DNA from: Chiridota heheva | Taxonomy: Eukaryota; Echinodermata; Holothuroidea; Apodida; Chiridotidae | Assembly (NCBI GenBank): GCA_020152595.1 | Contig: JAIGNY010003802.1 | Coordinates: forward strand, 352,001-416,000 | DNA length: 64,000 nucleotides | Direction of reading: 5' to 3' | Part shown: piece by piece, positions 22,031 to 34,139 of the stretch | Layout: each line of letters begins with the position of its first letter | How positions within the stretch are numbered: the stretch's first letter is position 1 | The notes under the pieces: model-generated | Database searches by the model: none | What the model was told of the DNA's origin: nothing | What the model saw: only the letters and a program-made list of their open reading frames with translations | Program-made: the position numbers and the translations under genes

Positions 22031-23665
22031 TAAAAGAAAGGGGAAAATATATTCTGGAACATATGATTTGAAAAACTATAAAATATTTACTTTGATGTAT
22101 AACCTTTAGGAAGCAACAGATCAAAATTGGTGTCACTGCTTCAATATTAAAATAGAGTACCAACAAAGCAATTCTTCAAATATGAGATAAAACACAGAAA
22201 GACATTAACTCAATATGATAACATTGCAAGAATAAACACAATCTTTATGCACTCTTTTGCAGATTTGCCCAGAATGATAAAAATAAACCATGCCAACTTA
22301 AATAACACCAGTTACCAGACAACAATAATCAAAACAATACTACAACTTTTATCAGCCCGCTTCGCCTCTTCAAATAATACGCTTCAATCCAATAAAAGCT
22401 TCCAAAATCACTGGCAAAGAACAAAAAGCAGCAGTTATTCTGAAGGCTTGACGTAATCAAATCTTTTAATTAATAACTTTGCTTTTTGTCCATGAGATAA
22501 TATGCACAGAGAAGGAAATAGTGCCATAGCTAGAAAAAAAAAAAACTTAAATATGAAATTTATGGAAGATATTTAATAAGTTAAAGAATTTAATGATGAA
22601 ATCAGACAACAGTTTGCAACTGTCAATGAGAAATCACAGGAGAGAAACTCATTTCATAAAGATAAACAAAAGCCACAACAACATGAATATACATGGCCCA
22701 CATTAGCTTCAAGATTAGTTTTGGCTTCCTGGTATAATAAGGAATGAGACCAAGAAAATGCACACAGGTGGTTGGTTGATTGGACTGACATCACTTTGAC
22801 AGTCAGAACAATACATGTCAGAAGGAAAGGAAAGGAAAGTTTGAGTGTTTTAGCAACTAATAAATTAAGGTTGTAGAAAAGAAGGTAAATAGATCAAAAT
22901 TAAGATTGTAAAATGACAGAAGTGGAAGAGAGAAAAGAAGAAAGGAGCAAACAAAATTAGTAGCACAAGAGAGGAAAGAACCATAAAGGGTAAAGAGTGG
23001 AAACAAGAAGGTCATGGGTACATGACAGATGAGGTGGAGGCAACAATGCCTCTTTGTTAGATTTTAGATTCTTTTGTAAAAGTTTAGTTTGCTTAGGAAG
23101 TTGAGAATATAGAAGACAGGATTAAAGCTCAAGTACACCTCGATCAGCTTTAAAAAGAGACTTTGTTGCTCAAAGCAGGCACAGTCCAGAACAATACTAA
23201 ACGTAACAAATCCAGAACAAAGATATTAAAAATAACATGAGTGGCAAATCTAGAGCAGGAAGGTTGGACATTACCTTTGAAGGTAGGAGTGAAAACTGAA
23301 TAAATGTTATTCTCAGTCACTAATATGCTAACAGATGTTATGCATCATTACAGACTTTATGTATAGGCAAGCATCAACAATTATTAATACAAAAACACAT
23401 GTTGAACTTTCAAATTTACTTTGTCAGAGAATAAAAAAAGCAAATACAAGTATCTGTGAAAATGGTATTCATGCAATCCAAGTTTTGAGAAAACAAGAAA
23501 AAGCGACAACTAAATATAACTGTTTCGCAGGAAGTGTATGATGATTTGGGTTTATATATGATGACAAGTACAAGCAGCATACAGTGTAGGTAGTATGTTG
23601 ACACATCAGTTCAGCACATGCAAGCTTTAGAAGAATGTCTTGACCATACTGTCCTCCAAACTTAC
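22031..23665. other. Array intron between exons 1 and 2
   Basis: Third copy of the cassette intron. The plus-strand frame at 22247-22456 is open here but interrupted in sister copies, so it is not a gene. Confidence 0.6.
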
Positions 23666-23947
23666 CAGTGCGCTGTTCAGTTTGTTTGGATGCACTACTG
23701 TCAGAACCACTAATTGTTGTTATTTCAAATATATAATTTCTTCCGGGAACCAAACCATCAATTGTTGAGGATGTATCACTCTTTCTTGCTGTAATTGGAC
23801 TAACCAGAGCATCAGCAGGGTTGTATGTGATGTTGTAGGAATCCCAATCACATTGTCCTCCTTTACAGGTGTCAAAGACTGCCCAGCTTAGTGCTACTGT
23901 CTTTGTGGTAGAATTAATAGCAGTGAAATTGTACACTGATTCTGGAA
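23666..23947 (-). CDS. FN3 array exon 1 of 4 (5'-most)
   Basis: This exon is 282 nt (94 codons), phase 1-1, with acceptor CTTCTAG and donor G|GTAAG. It differs from the exon at 16.6 kb at five positions: T-V-A-L-S-W, A-D-A-L-V, N-Y-I-F-E, G-S-D-S-S and A-S-K-Q. The Cys hairpin, W-D-S-Y and loop are intact. It has no extra acceptor cassettes. Upstream intron sequence diverges from the array within about 15 bp of the acceptor, marking the array edge. Confidence 0.93.
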
Positions 23948-23999
23948 CTAGAAGTAATACAAAGAATAACAAGAAAGAAATCCACAGAGTTGCTGATCT

Positions 24000-25050
24000 C
24001 ACTACCTTAAGCGTACAGCATAGTGGGGGACATAGCTAACAGGGTTACTATAGCTTTGTGACTTTTGATGGATTGCACTGCCCATGGGAGCTCGAGTTCA
24101 AGCAGATGTTGAGACAGGCTTGGCTATTTTTCTTTATGTATGTTGATGGATTGTACTGCCCATGCGAGTACAAACAGACCTTTGACCTCTTAATCCCAGA
24201 GTCTATGGGACACAATTCATGTACCAAGGTATCATAGTACAACATATAGGTCTTGTATTTTTTGAGTTAAAAATGGTGCAAAAATGTACACGTTAGTACA
24301 TAAATACCCCCTTAAATCACATATTTGACCTCTGACCCTTATCACTGAAATAACTTCTGTAATTTTTCACATTTATCATACCCTACTGTATGGCACCATT
24401 CATGCTCATGTCACACTTACCATTCTATAACTATAGGGGAAAAATGGTAAAAAAGGTCAATAGCTCTGTGACCTTTTGATCCCAGTGTCTACGAGACAAA
24501 AATTCATGTACCAAGGTGTCATGGTACAACCCATGTGCAACATAGGGTTGCATAGGTCTTTACTTTAAAATGCCACAAAATATTGCATAAAAAAACACTT
24601 ATTTGACCTTTGACCTCCAATTATTTTTCCAATTTTGTTAGAATGTTAAATTCTACCACCCTATGCAATTTGTAAAGATACCAAGTAATTCCTTTAAAAG
24701 ATACAGCCATCACCAAAAACTCACCCCATTTGACCTGTGACCTTTGTACCCCAAAACCTTGGAGACAATAGTTCCAGGCCAGGGGTACATGTGTCAACCA
24801 ATTTTGGTTTATGTGTGTATTACAGTTTTTGAGTTATAAGTCACACAAAATTGTTTGTTGCATACGCACACACACACCCACGCACAGACACACACACAAA
24901 CACACGGACAGACGCAAAAATCACCAAGCTTTGTCCCATTCCAAATACTTATGACCCCAAACCCTTAAAATGAGGTCATAATATGAGACTCCCTGGTGGG
25001 CCCCACCAGCCCCCTTAATATCAAGGGGGGTGGCGATGAAGTGTAGGAGG
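24000..25050. repeat. Dispersed repeat with 'tttgaccttTgacc' motifs and CA tract
   Basis: Recurring 'atttgacctttgacc'-like motifs and two 'tgatggatt(g/t)cactgcccatg' copies (24065 and 24140), plus 'atgtaccaaggt(a/g)tcat' twice. It ends in a CA-rich tract (24868-24915). It resembles a noncoding dispersed element; the family is unknown to me. Confidence 0.45.
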
Positions 25051-25209
25051 TATATGATTTGCATCTAACGCTGATAATGTTTTTGTGGTGGTTATTGTGG
25101 TGCTAGTATAGAACCATAACACACAATGCAGTTCGAATAGCGCACTGTACAACCAATCATCAAAAACAGTATTTAAAATTATTCAAAACTATGACATTTG
25201 GTGTACATC

Positions 25210-25740
<531 letters not shown>

Positions 25741-25999
25741 CTATATATTCAGTTTCACATTGAGGAACCAAAGACCCACTAACATTTTATATATTTTTTT
25801 TAAAAGGAATAATCCTGTGGATTTTCATTTTTATATATATGATAGAGGATTGTGAAAGAAACAATGTGGTGTAAAAATAATGTTGATATCTTTTTCCGTT
25901 CAGGAGTTATTGCATTTCAAATATTGCGTGAGTGTGTTGAAAAGTGACCTCACAGTGTACTGTGTGATGTCATATAGGCATACCCAAGACAACTGAGAC

Positions 26000-27300
26000 A
26001 GCATAAACTACAGGCTCTCATGGGCCTCTGATGAAGCAGGGAGCATCAACTGCCTGTTCTCATGACATCATAAATTGCAGGTTCTCATGGGAGCATACAC
26101 TACAGGCTCTCACGGGAGCATAAAATGCAGGCTCTCATGACAGCATAAACTGCAGATATTCGCGACAACATAAACTGTATTCACTCACGACAGCATAAAC
26201 TGCAGACTCTCCCTAAAGCTGATGAAGCAGAAAGCATAAACTGCACATTCTCATGGGAGCATACCCTCTAGGTTCTAATGAGAGCATAAACTGCAGGTAC
26301 TTATGGAAGCACACACTACAGGTTCTCACAAGCATAACTGCAGGCTTCCATGAGAGCATACACTCTAAGTTCTCATGCGAGCATAAACTGCAGGCTCTCA
26401 TGACAGCATACATTGCATGCTCTCCTGACAGCATAAACTGCAAGCTTTCCTTAGGCTCTGATGAAGCAGACAGCATAAACTGCAGGTTCTTATGGAACCA
26501 TGCTCTCTAGGTTCTGAGAGCATAAACTGCAGGTTCTCATGGGAGCACACACTACAGGCTTTCATGACAGCATAAACTGCAGGTTCTCATGAGAGCATAA
26601 ACTGCAAGTACTTATGGAAGCACACACTACAGGTTCCCACGAGCATAACTGTAGGCTTCCATGAGAGCATACACTTTAAGTTCTCATGTGAGCATAAACT
26701 GCAGGCTCTCATGACAGCATACATTGCATGCTCTCGTGACAGCATAAACTGCAGGCTCTCCTTAGGCTCTGATGAAGCAGACAGCATAAACTGCAGGTTC
26801 TCATGGAACCATGCTCTCTAAGTTCTGAGAGCATAAACTGCAGGTTCTCGTGGGAGCACACACTACAGGCTTTCATGACAGCATAAACTGCAGGTTCTCA
26901 TGAGAGCATAAACTGCAGGTTCTCATGTCAGCATAAACTGCAGGCTCTCATGAGAGCACAAACTGCAGGTTCTCATGTCAGCATAAACTGCAGGCTCTCA
27001 TGACAGCATAAACTGCAGGTTCTCATGAGAGCATAAACTGCAGGTTCTCATGTCAGCATAAACTGCAGGCTCTCATGACAGCATAAAATGCAGGCTCTCA
27101 TGACAGCATAAACTGCAGGTTCTCATGTCAGCATAAACTGCAGGTTCTCATGCGAGCATAAACTGCAGGCTTTCATGACAGCATAAACTGCAGGCAATCA
27201 TGACAGCATAAACTGCAGGTTCTCATGACAGCATAAACTGCAGGTTCTCATGTCAGCATAAACTGCCATCTCTCATGAGCATAAACTGCAGGCTCGCATA
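26000..27300. repeat. 25-bp satellite with higher-order units
   Basis: About 50 copies of 'gcataaactgcaggttctca' plus 'tgaca' or 'tgaga' (25 bp). Inside it a higher-order block recurs: 'aggctctgatgaagcagaca' occurs at about 26454 and 26764, a spacing of 310 bp, with an older partial block before it. The right half (26880-27280) is more homogeneous than the left. Confidence 0.9.
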
Positions 27301-27515
27301 AGGCAGAATCTCATTTTGTTTCTCTATTTCCTGAAAAACATAGCAGAATCTCATTTTGTTTGTCTGCTTTATAACAAGCATAGCAGAATCTCATTTTATT
27401 TGTGTTTCATAACGAGCATAGCAGAATCTCTTTTTGTTTGTTTCATAGTAGCCATAGCATAATCTCTTTTTGTTTCATAACAAGCATAGAATAATCTAAA
27501 TTTGGAAGATCTCAG
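27300..27515. repeat. About 50-bp tandem repeat ('catagcagaatctcattttg')
   Basis: Five degenerate copies, directly following the 25-bp satellite and ending before the next exon. Confidence 0.7.
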
Positions 27516-27644
27516 TTTGCTTGTTTTAAAGCAAATTCCACCTACACTTTGGTGTAATCAGGATTTTCCTGGTTTTTGTGGACAACCTCCAGATAATATA
27601 ACTCAGATGCAAATGTTGCAATGTATATCATAACAACTACTTAC

Positions 27645-27923
27645 TTAGTCTTTGCACAAATGTTTTTGCATCACTGGTCTCACTTCCACTGATGACTTCA
27701 ACTTTGAACTCATATTCTCTTCCTGGTACCAAATCCGTTACAACTGTAGAATTGACACTTTGGTCTACAATGGTGGAATTTTTACCATCAGGTGGAGAGT
27801 GACTGATATTATAAGAGTCCCAGACACAACCACCGCTAGCACAATCTCTTTTATCTTGCCATGTCACTGTCAAATTTCTTGTAAAGTAGTCACCATATTT
27901 AGCATATTCCACACTTTCTGGCC
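27645..27923 (-). CDS. FN3 domain exon, first of the WDSY-type block
   Basis: This exon is 279 nt (93 codons), phase 1-1. The acceptor TTTTCAG is just above 27923 and the donor A|GTAAGT just below 27645. It starts G/R-P-E-S-V-E-Y-A-K-Y, with core T-V-T-W, hairpin D-C-A-S-G-G-C-V-W-D-S-Y-N-I-S, loop L-V-P-G-R-E-Y-E-F-K-V and end F-V-Q-R-L. It is the most N-terminal domain of the hairpin-Cys subtype. Upstream, at 36 kb, the other subtype begins. Sequons N-L-T, N-I-S, N-S-T are visible. Confidence 0.92.
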
Positions 27924-28010
27924 CTGAAAAAATAAACATTAAAATTGATACAATATTAGAATAAAAAGGTATATAGAATAAAAATAGATAGTATCATAGT
28001 GAATGGTTCA

Positions 28011-29213
28011 TCCCTCATTGGTTTGTTTGGAGAGGCTTAACTGCACCACAACAGCAAAGGTCAAATTATGCTTGAGAGGCTAGATTATAACAAAGGTAGG
28101 AAAAAAACAAATTATCCGACATATGGTGGAGAGTCAATAGACATGAAGCTAAGATCATAAGAGAAAGTGCGATGGGGTAATAAAAATATAAAGTAAAATA
28201 TGGAGACAGGGGGGATGGGAAAAGAAGACTTAATACAGATGTAGATGGAGGTGTGATGAAGAAAGAAGATCATTTTATTCGGGTTTTATTTTTCTTCAGG
28301 AAAAGCTCTGCAATGGAAATGTAATGAGTGAAGGAAGCTCTGGGGAGGTTGTACAGGGGGAAGTCAATGAGGACATGATAGACAGTGATTGGGCAGTGAC
28401 AGTTATTGCATAGCAGTGGAGGAGCCGCTAAGGAGGTTGGAGTGTGTGAGGTGGGTGTGGCCAATCCTAAGGTGGGTAGTGTGGGCGCTGTCTTCAATTC
28501 AAAGAATATGAGTAGTGGGTTTGGTCGGAATGGTGGGCTGGATGTTTGCCAGTGGTCACAAACAAGGAAAGTGACAAGCAGTTTGATGTCAGGATGGGTT
28601 TTGAAAAGAAGGGGGGCCAGGGGGTGGTTGAGAGCAAAGCACAGGGGGTGGGGGTGGAGGTTGAGAGCAAGCCTAGCAGCAGGGGTGGGGGTTTGATGTC
28701 AGGAGCAGGGTGGGGTGGGGTTGAGGAAGAAGGGGGGGTGGGGTGGAGGTTGAGAACAAGCCTAGCAGCTGAATCACCTTTGTCATTACTGGGGATGACG
28801 ACATGGCTGGGAATCCAGAATAAAAATAATGCTTTTCCTGCAGAGGGAGGGGAAAGGAGTTTATGGAGGATGAGGTGGGACGTAGGGTTATCCCATTAAA
28901 GGTTGAGTAAAGATGTATGGAGGACAGACTTGTGAGTCTTACAAGATGGCAAAGTGCCTGAGCAGAGAGTACTCAATATAGTCGAAGGCAAGCAGGACTG
29001 CCTTGGCTTCAGCCAAAAGATACACGAGTAGTTGGATAGCCTGCTACTGCAGGTGATGGCTTGGGATGTTGGCAGCAGAAGGCAACAAGAAGCCCTCGGA
29101 GCCATCAATATAGATGTGGAGGTGCAGTTGGAAAGGTGTATTTGATTTGGTTGTGGAGGTTAATGAAGATGATGGAGTGGGTTTGGGCTTTGTGATGAGT
29201 GGAAGTGTCTATG
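28011..29213 (-). mobile_element. LINE copy 2a (3' part)
   Basis: 3' end at about 28011-28050 ('ggcttaactgcaccacaaca' matches the termini of the other copies), then 3' UTR and RNase H region up to 29213, where it is cut off by an RTE fragment. It is internally rearranged with G-rich duplications (about 28620-28745). Frames are broken throughout. Confidence 0.8.
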
Positions 29214-29545
29214 TCTCCCACTTACCAAGATATGATCAATTTGGTTCCTGCCCTGTCCCCAGCTTGAATCCAGGTTTGTTTGTAAATAAATATTAGTAAT
29301 GTGGGAAAATGGTGCCTATCAAGTGATAATCAAGTTACTGAGCCCACAAAACTCAGTTAACCTGCTGCCATTCTCGCTTCTCTCACCAATACCATTCTTC
29401 CCCATGACGTGCTGGTATCCTTCATTATCTGACCTGCCTTTCGCATTAAAGTCACCTGGAACAATTAGAATATCATGCTTGTGGATGCCCTGTACCACAG
29501 ACTGCAACTATTCATGAAATAGATCTTCGTCTTCATCACTTGAAT
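29214..29545 (-). pseudogene. RTE-type LINE endonuclease fragment
   Basis: The minus strand encodes A-P-T-I-D, then I-L-I-V-P-G-D-F-N-A-K-G-R, then G-I-G-E-R-S-E-N-G-S-R-L and N-Q-I-D-H-I-L-V. This is the order typical of the APE endonuclease of RTE-like elements (often mis-annotated as craniofacial development protein 2). It is a small fragment with at least one stop, lying between pieces 2a and 2b of the other LINE family. Confidence 0.8.
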
Positions 29546-29556
29546 CAATGGTAGGT

Positions 29557-32460
29557 GCATGTTTGTTTGTTTGCTTGATGAAGGCTTAACGACACCATGA
29601 CAGTGAGGGTCAAATTGTGCCGGAGAGATTAGATCATTCCAGAGGTAGGAAGAAAAGAAAATAGGAGATTACGAACAATGGAAGTGATAAGTGGTTTGAT
29701 GTCAGAAAGGGTTTTGGGAAAGGGGGTAGGGTTAAGTTGAGGGCAAACTTAAGGCTAAATCAGCTCTCTCATTGCCGGGGATGCCAACATTGCTGGGTAT
29801 CCAGAAGAAAAGAATACTTTTCCTGCAAAGGAGGGCGAAAGGAGTTTACAAAGGAGGAGGTGGACTTCGGGTTATCCCACCTAAGATTGAGAAATGAAAT
29901 GGAATGACTGTTTTCACCCGACACTTCACTTCGGACCTGTCTGGCTTGAAAGACATAGTCCGGCATAGCTCCTCAGATCACAAAGGTATGCAAGCCCCAC
30001 CACCTTGACAAGGTAACAGTCATTGTGGGGAGGATGGCAGTATTGAGTATGATTAACTGGTCCAGGGTACTGCAATCTTTCCGAAAGCTGCTTTGGTGAG
30101 GGGAGGGGATCTTATTGGTTTCAAGGAACAAATTTAGCCTCTGGTTATCCTTTTCATGATCTTGCAGGACAACAGGTAAGGGCAATGGGGCAGTAGCTGG
30201 AGGGGTAATTGGTATCTTTCCCATTTGAGAAATGGGGGTGATGATAGCTGTTCTCCAGATGAGGGGAAAGGAAGTGAGGTCCAGATGTGGTTGAGGATAG
30301 TGAGAAGGATTTTGATGGCCTTGTTGGAATTTTTTTCTCAAAAACTAGTAAGGAGTTTTTTATCATGAGCTTTTTTGTTTGTTTTAAAAGCATCAGAGTA
30401 GTTGGCAGAGGAGGAGATTTGGCTGAAAGAAGCGGTGTTTGTGTTGAAATTTTTAAGGGTATCTTTCTGTTCTTGATGGCGGTTTTGCAGTCATCATTCA
30501 ACCAGGGGTTGGCGGTGGTTTGGGGGTTTTGGAAATGAAGCAGGTAGTGATGTTGATAAGGATGTTACTGAAGTTTGACATGGGGTCCTCACACTTAAGT
30601 AGATGGGGAAAGGTACGAGTTACCAATGGTTTTAAAAAGGGGCCAATTGGCCTTCTTAAGGTACCAGTTAGAGGTGTGGTCAGTAGGGGTTTGAAGGTGA
30701 AAGTTTGCAGGTTGGAGTGAATCAGGAGAGGGTAGTGGTCACTACCACAGAGGTCAGCAGTGACTTTCCAACAACCAAAATCAAGGAGGTGGCTGGGGAA
30801 ACAAACAGACAGGTCAATGCAAGAAAGAGAGCCCGTGAAGGGGGAAAGATATGTCGGGGAGTTAGTGTTGAGTAAAGAGAGGCTGTGCTGCTGAGGAGAG
30901 GCTGTGCTGCTGAAGAGTATTTTCCATGAGCTTGCCTCTAAGGGTGATCTTATTGGAGCCCCACAGGGGGTTATGACCGTTGAAACCACTAAATAGGATG
31001 AAAGGGGAAGGGAGTTGGGAGATAGGTTGTTAAGGCTGGTAGGCTGTACACATTGGTGTTGTGAGGAGGTAAAGATTGCAGAGGGTAAAGGTTTTGTGGA
31101 GGGAGATAGAGACACAGATGGCTTGAAGGTTGGTGTTTACATAGATAAGACTGTCTAATGAAAACGGAGACACCGCCACAGGTTTGTTGGCTTTCACTTG
31201 GTGTTTATGGTAGCAAGGAAATTATTGAGGGAATAATAATTGGTCATTTTCAGGAAGGTCTCTTGTAGGCATAAGGCGACTGGGTTGAAATTTGTGGCTA
31301 AAAGGTCAACTCCTTTTGAATTGGCCTTAAGGCTCCTGATGTTTCTTTGTATAATGTTGTTGTTATTGTTCATGGTTCGCCATAAGTGGGAGGGGGGTAT
31401 CTAGAGGATGATATATTCTTGAAAATGGGACGTGAGGTATGTTCAGTAAGGCAGGTTGGTGTTTGATGGCATTCAAAGTGTTGGGGGGGGGGGAGAAGGG
31501 GGGTCTTGGATGAGGAAGGTAGGTGGGGGAGAGGTGGAGGTGGATTGTGGGTGTGGTTGGGTTGGTGGCAACGGAAATGGGCTTAGGGCTCTGCAAGTAG
31601 AGCCAGGTGACGTCGGTTTGGGTGTGAGTCCGCTTTAGTGGTGTTACGGGTAGCGGTGCTGTTAATGTTTTGGGAAACTTGTGTTGTAAGAGGGTTTTGT
31701 GTGAAAGGAGGTGAGACATTTTTTCCTGGCCTCCGGGTAGGTTATGTTGGGACTGGGGGTTTTGAGTTTGGTTACTTGGTTTTCTGGAAGCCAGCTGGAT
31801 CATTCTCTAAAAAAAAAGGGGTGCTTGGTGAGATGTTTGTCATCACAATTGGTACAACGTGGGAGTTGAAACGGAAGGTTTAAAGATCTGTGGCTCCACA
31901 TTTTCAATAGCGCAATTGGCTGCAGCAGTTTTTCCTGTGGCCGAACCACTGGCATTTGTGAAAACGGAGAAGTTGGAGGATATAAGGGGTGATGGGAATT
32001 CTGAGGCATCCTGCAGTGATGTGGGAGGTGAGGGTTGGGGTACAAAAAGTTAGAGAGATGGTGTTGGTGGGTGTTGTAGCACCATCTCTCCTGAGTACGA
32101 GATGATGGGCCTCGATCACACGTTGTTCGGAGAGTTCCTCAAGGAGATCTTTATCGTTGAACAGGCTAGATCCCATGTTCTGATAACACTCTTGCTGGAA
32201 TTCACAAAGCAGTGGGGGTAACAGCGATGTCTATACCAGAATTATTCAATTGGCTAGGGAGTTGGAGGAGAGGAGGGTCTTGGCTTGGTTAGGTGTCCCT
32301 TGGTGTGATCTGAGAGTGGAAACCTTAGGAAAGATTCCGACAAGGCCATGAATTGTTCTTTGTGGATGAGGAAGGGGATACTTTTTTGAATGAGACTTCT
32401 TTGTTGTTGGCAATGATAATTAAAATTTTCGGGACTGGGGCTTAGGAATCCTTGTGCTAA
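29557..32460 (-). mobile_element. LINE copy 2b with ORF1 remnant
   Basis: Begins with the family 3' terminus ('gtttgcttgatgaaggctta'). It contains a short RNase H piece with W-I-P-x-x-C, then a foreign stretch at about 29900-30030 with M-P-D-Y-V-F-Q-A-R-Q-V that looks RTE-derived. After that come RT N-terminal pieces, the endonuclease C-terminus (A-D-L-C-G-S-D-H-Y-P-L-L) and start, and finally ORF1. The RT catalytic core is deleted. This is the only copy in the window that retains ORF1. Confidence 0.8.
31360..32440 (-). pseudogene. LINE ORF1 (gag-like) with CCHC knuckle remnants
   Basis: The minus-strand frames show K-C-Q-W-F-G-H-R-K-N-C-C (about 31.9 kb), a degenerate CCHC knuckle, then R-C-T-N-C-D-D-K-H-L-T-K-H (about 31.85 kb). 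They are preceded by S-L-F-N-D-K-D-L-L-E-E-L and followed by a Pro/Thr-rich tail. Gag-like ORF1 proteins of LINEs bind the element RNA. Several frameshifts; the first knuckle Cys is replaced. Confidence 0.7.
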
Positions 32461-32794
32461 TATACTGTACATACACACAGTTCACTAAATTACTCCCTGG
32501 AGACAGTCATTCTTTAAAACCCTGAAAAATCCTTAACACAATATGACTCTCACCAATAGAGAGATTCCTCATTGTGTAGCTTTTAAGGTTTCAGGAAAGG
32601 CAGGAGTTTTTATTGTTGTGGGAAATTCATGTGAATAAGCAAGATGACAGACCACTGCAAGTTATCAAAGAACCTTCCTTTTCTTCATATTTTCGTTATC
32701 AGCCTCCTCATTTCAAAGTTTGGTTCAGAAATGTTTTGATTTTAAAACTTTATCAAAATATTTCACTATGACATTTGTGTTTACAATTATACTA

Positions 32795-32848
32795 AATTAT
32801 TATTATCATTATCATTATCATCATTATCATTATCATTAATATTATTAC

Positions 32849-32890
<42 letters not shown>

Positions 32891-32932
32891 CATTATTATT
32901 ATTATCATTATTATATAATTTTATTTTATTTT
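32795..32932. repeat. (TTA/TCA)n microsatellite
   Basis: ATT/ATC trinucleotide tract. The minus-strand poly-Asn frame is an artefact. Confidence 0.9.
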
Positions 32933-33159
32933 TATTTATTTTGTAAAAGCTTATTGGGGGTGAGGAGAAAGGAACTTTTAAATTCTTTTTATTGTTAAAA
33001 AACACTGCTCAAACAGAGTTGATAAGGCCTCACTTTAGGACATTTTGACAACTACAAAATGCCTTTTTTGAATGAACATGCAACTGTGCCACATAGGGAG
33101 GCAAATATTCAAAAAGTCTGCATATGTAATATGCATTTTATGACAATGTTTCTACAATT

Positions 33160-33425
33160 TATACAAGAAGATGGAGATGGATTGGGCATGTGCTAAGGAG
33201 AGAAAATGATTATTATGTGAAAATCACATTGTCGTGGGCCCCGGGGAAAAGCAGGAAAAGAGGAAGACCAAAAACAACTTGGAGAAGTACAGTTGAGAAA
33301 GAGAGGAAGGAGCTTGGGTGGAATAGTTGGTGAGAGGCCACAAAATTTGCAAGAGACGGGAAGAAATGGAAGAAGCTACTCCATGAAGCCTTAATCTCTA
33401 CGGTCAGGAGAGGAAAGTGGTAAGG
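33160..33425 (+). pseudogene. RTE-type LINE ORF2 C-terminus, plus strand
   Basis: The plus-strand frame has R-R-W-R-W-I-G-H-V-L-R, then K-R-G-R-P-K-T-T-W-R-S-T-V-E and K-W-K-K-L-L-H-E-A-L, the conserved tail of RTE-like ORF2 proteins. One stop replaces a codon after N-S-W. Fragment only. Confidence 0.85.
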
Positions 33426-33654
33426 TAAGAATGACAATATTTCTGAAATTCATCAAAATATACTTTAACTCTGCAGACACCATCAAGAGAATAAAACCCT
33501 TCATGGCAGTACAGTTTCATTGCTGCACCAAGAAGCGACATAAGAATCATGATTAGTCAATGTCATGAATGTTCAATTCAGGAATATTCAATGTCATGAA
33601 TATTCATGTCATGAATATTCAATGTAAAGTTTAAAGAATAGTACTGCAAAAATT

Positions 33655-34130
33655 TCCTTACCTTAACCTTACCTTAAATCTCTTTGTGCCCTGTGGCACA
33701 TAAGGCCATGAAATTCGCTCTCCAACCTTCATGATCCTCTGCAGCTCTCTGTACCTATGACCAACTTCTCCACCCATATTTATCCCTCTCTTTTGTCACC
33801 GTCCTCCTCCATGTTATCTTCGGTCTTCCAACTTTCCTCTTTCCCTCTGGTGCCCACTCTAATGCTACTCTTACATGACTCATCATCTCTTCCATGACTC
33901 GTCACCTCTTGCCTCATCACATGCCCAATCCAATTCCATCTACGTCTCCTTAATTCATCACTAATTCTATTAACCCCTGTTAACTCCATGATCCTCCCAT
34001 TGCTCACCAATTCTGCCCAAGATATTCTTAACATTCGTCTTAAGCACTTGAACTGAAATGCATCTAACCTTTGTTCTTCCCTCTTTGTCACTTTCCAAGC
34101 TTCACTTCCATATAGTAATACTGAGTGTAC
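33655..34130 (-). pseudogene. RTE-type LINE ORF2 C-terminus, minus strand
   Basis: The minus-strand frame has R-L-D-A-F-Q-F-K-C-L-R-R-M-L and R-R-R-R-W-N-W-I-G-H-V-M-R, then, after a frameshift, the G-R-P-K-T-W-R-like block and final Trp-rich tail to about 33655. It lies about 230 bp from, and inverted to, the plus-strand fragment, and differs enough to be an independent insertion. Confidence 0.85.
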
Positions 34131-34139
34131 TAATTTTTT

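Larger units (their letters stand above)
16460..23960. repeat. Tandem array of four exon+intron FN3 cassettes
   Basis: Four head-to-tail units, with exon donors at 16629, 18858, 21236 and 23666, giving periods of 2229, 2378 and 2430 bp. Exons and long intron tracts are almost identical, for example 'cagaaggaaaggaaaggaaa' and 'atgacagatgaggtggaggc' in each intron. The array boundaries are about 16.46 kb (upstream similarity fades) and just past the fourth exon at 23.96 kb. High intron identity implies recent unequal exchange or ongoing concerted evolution (inference). Confidence 0.9.

Noticed and set aside
22247..22456. Plus-strand open frame in an array intron
   Set aside because: Sister intron copies at 17.5 and 19.8 kb carry stops in the same frame, so it is not conserved coding sequence.
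26000..27300. CRISPR-like array
   Set aside because: The units are contiguous 25-bp tandem repeats with no unique spacers, in an animal genome.
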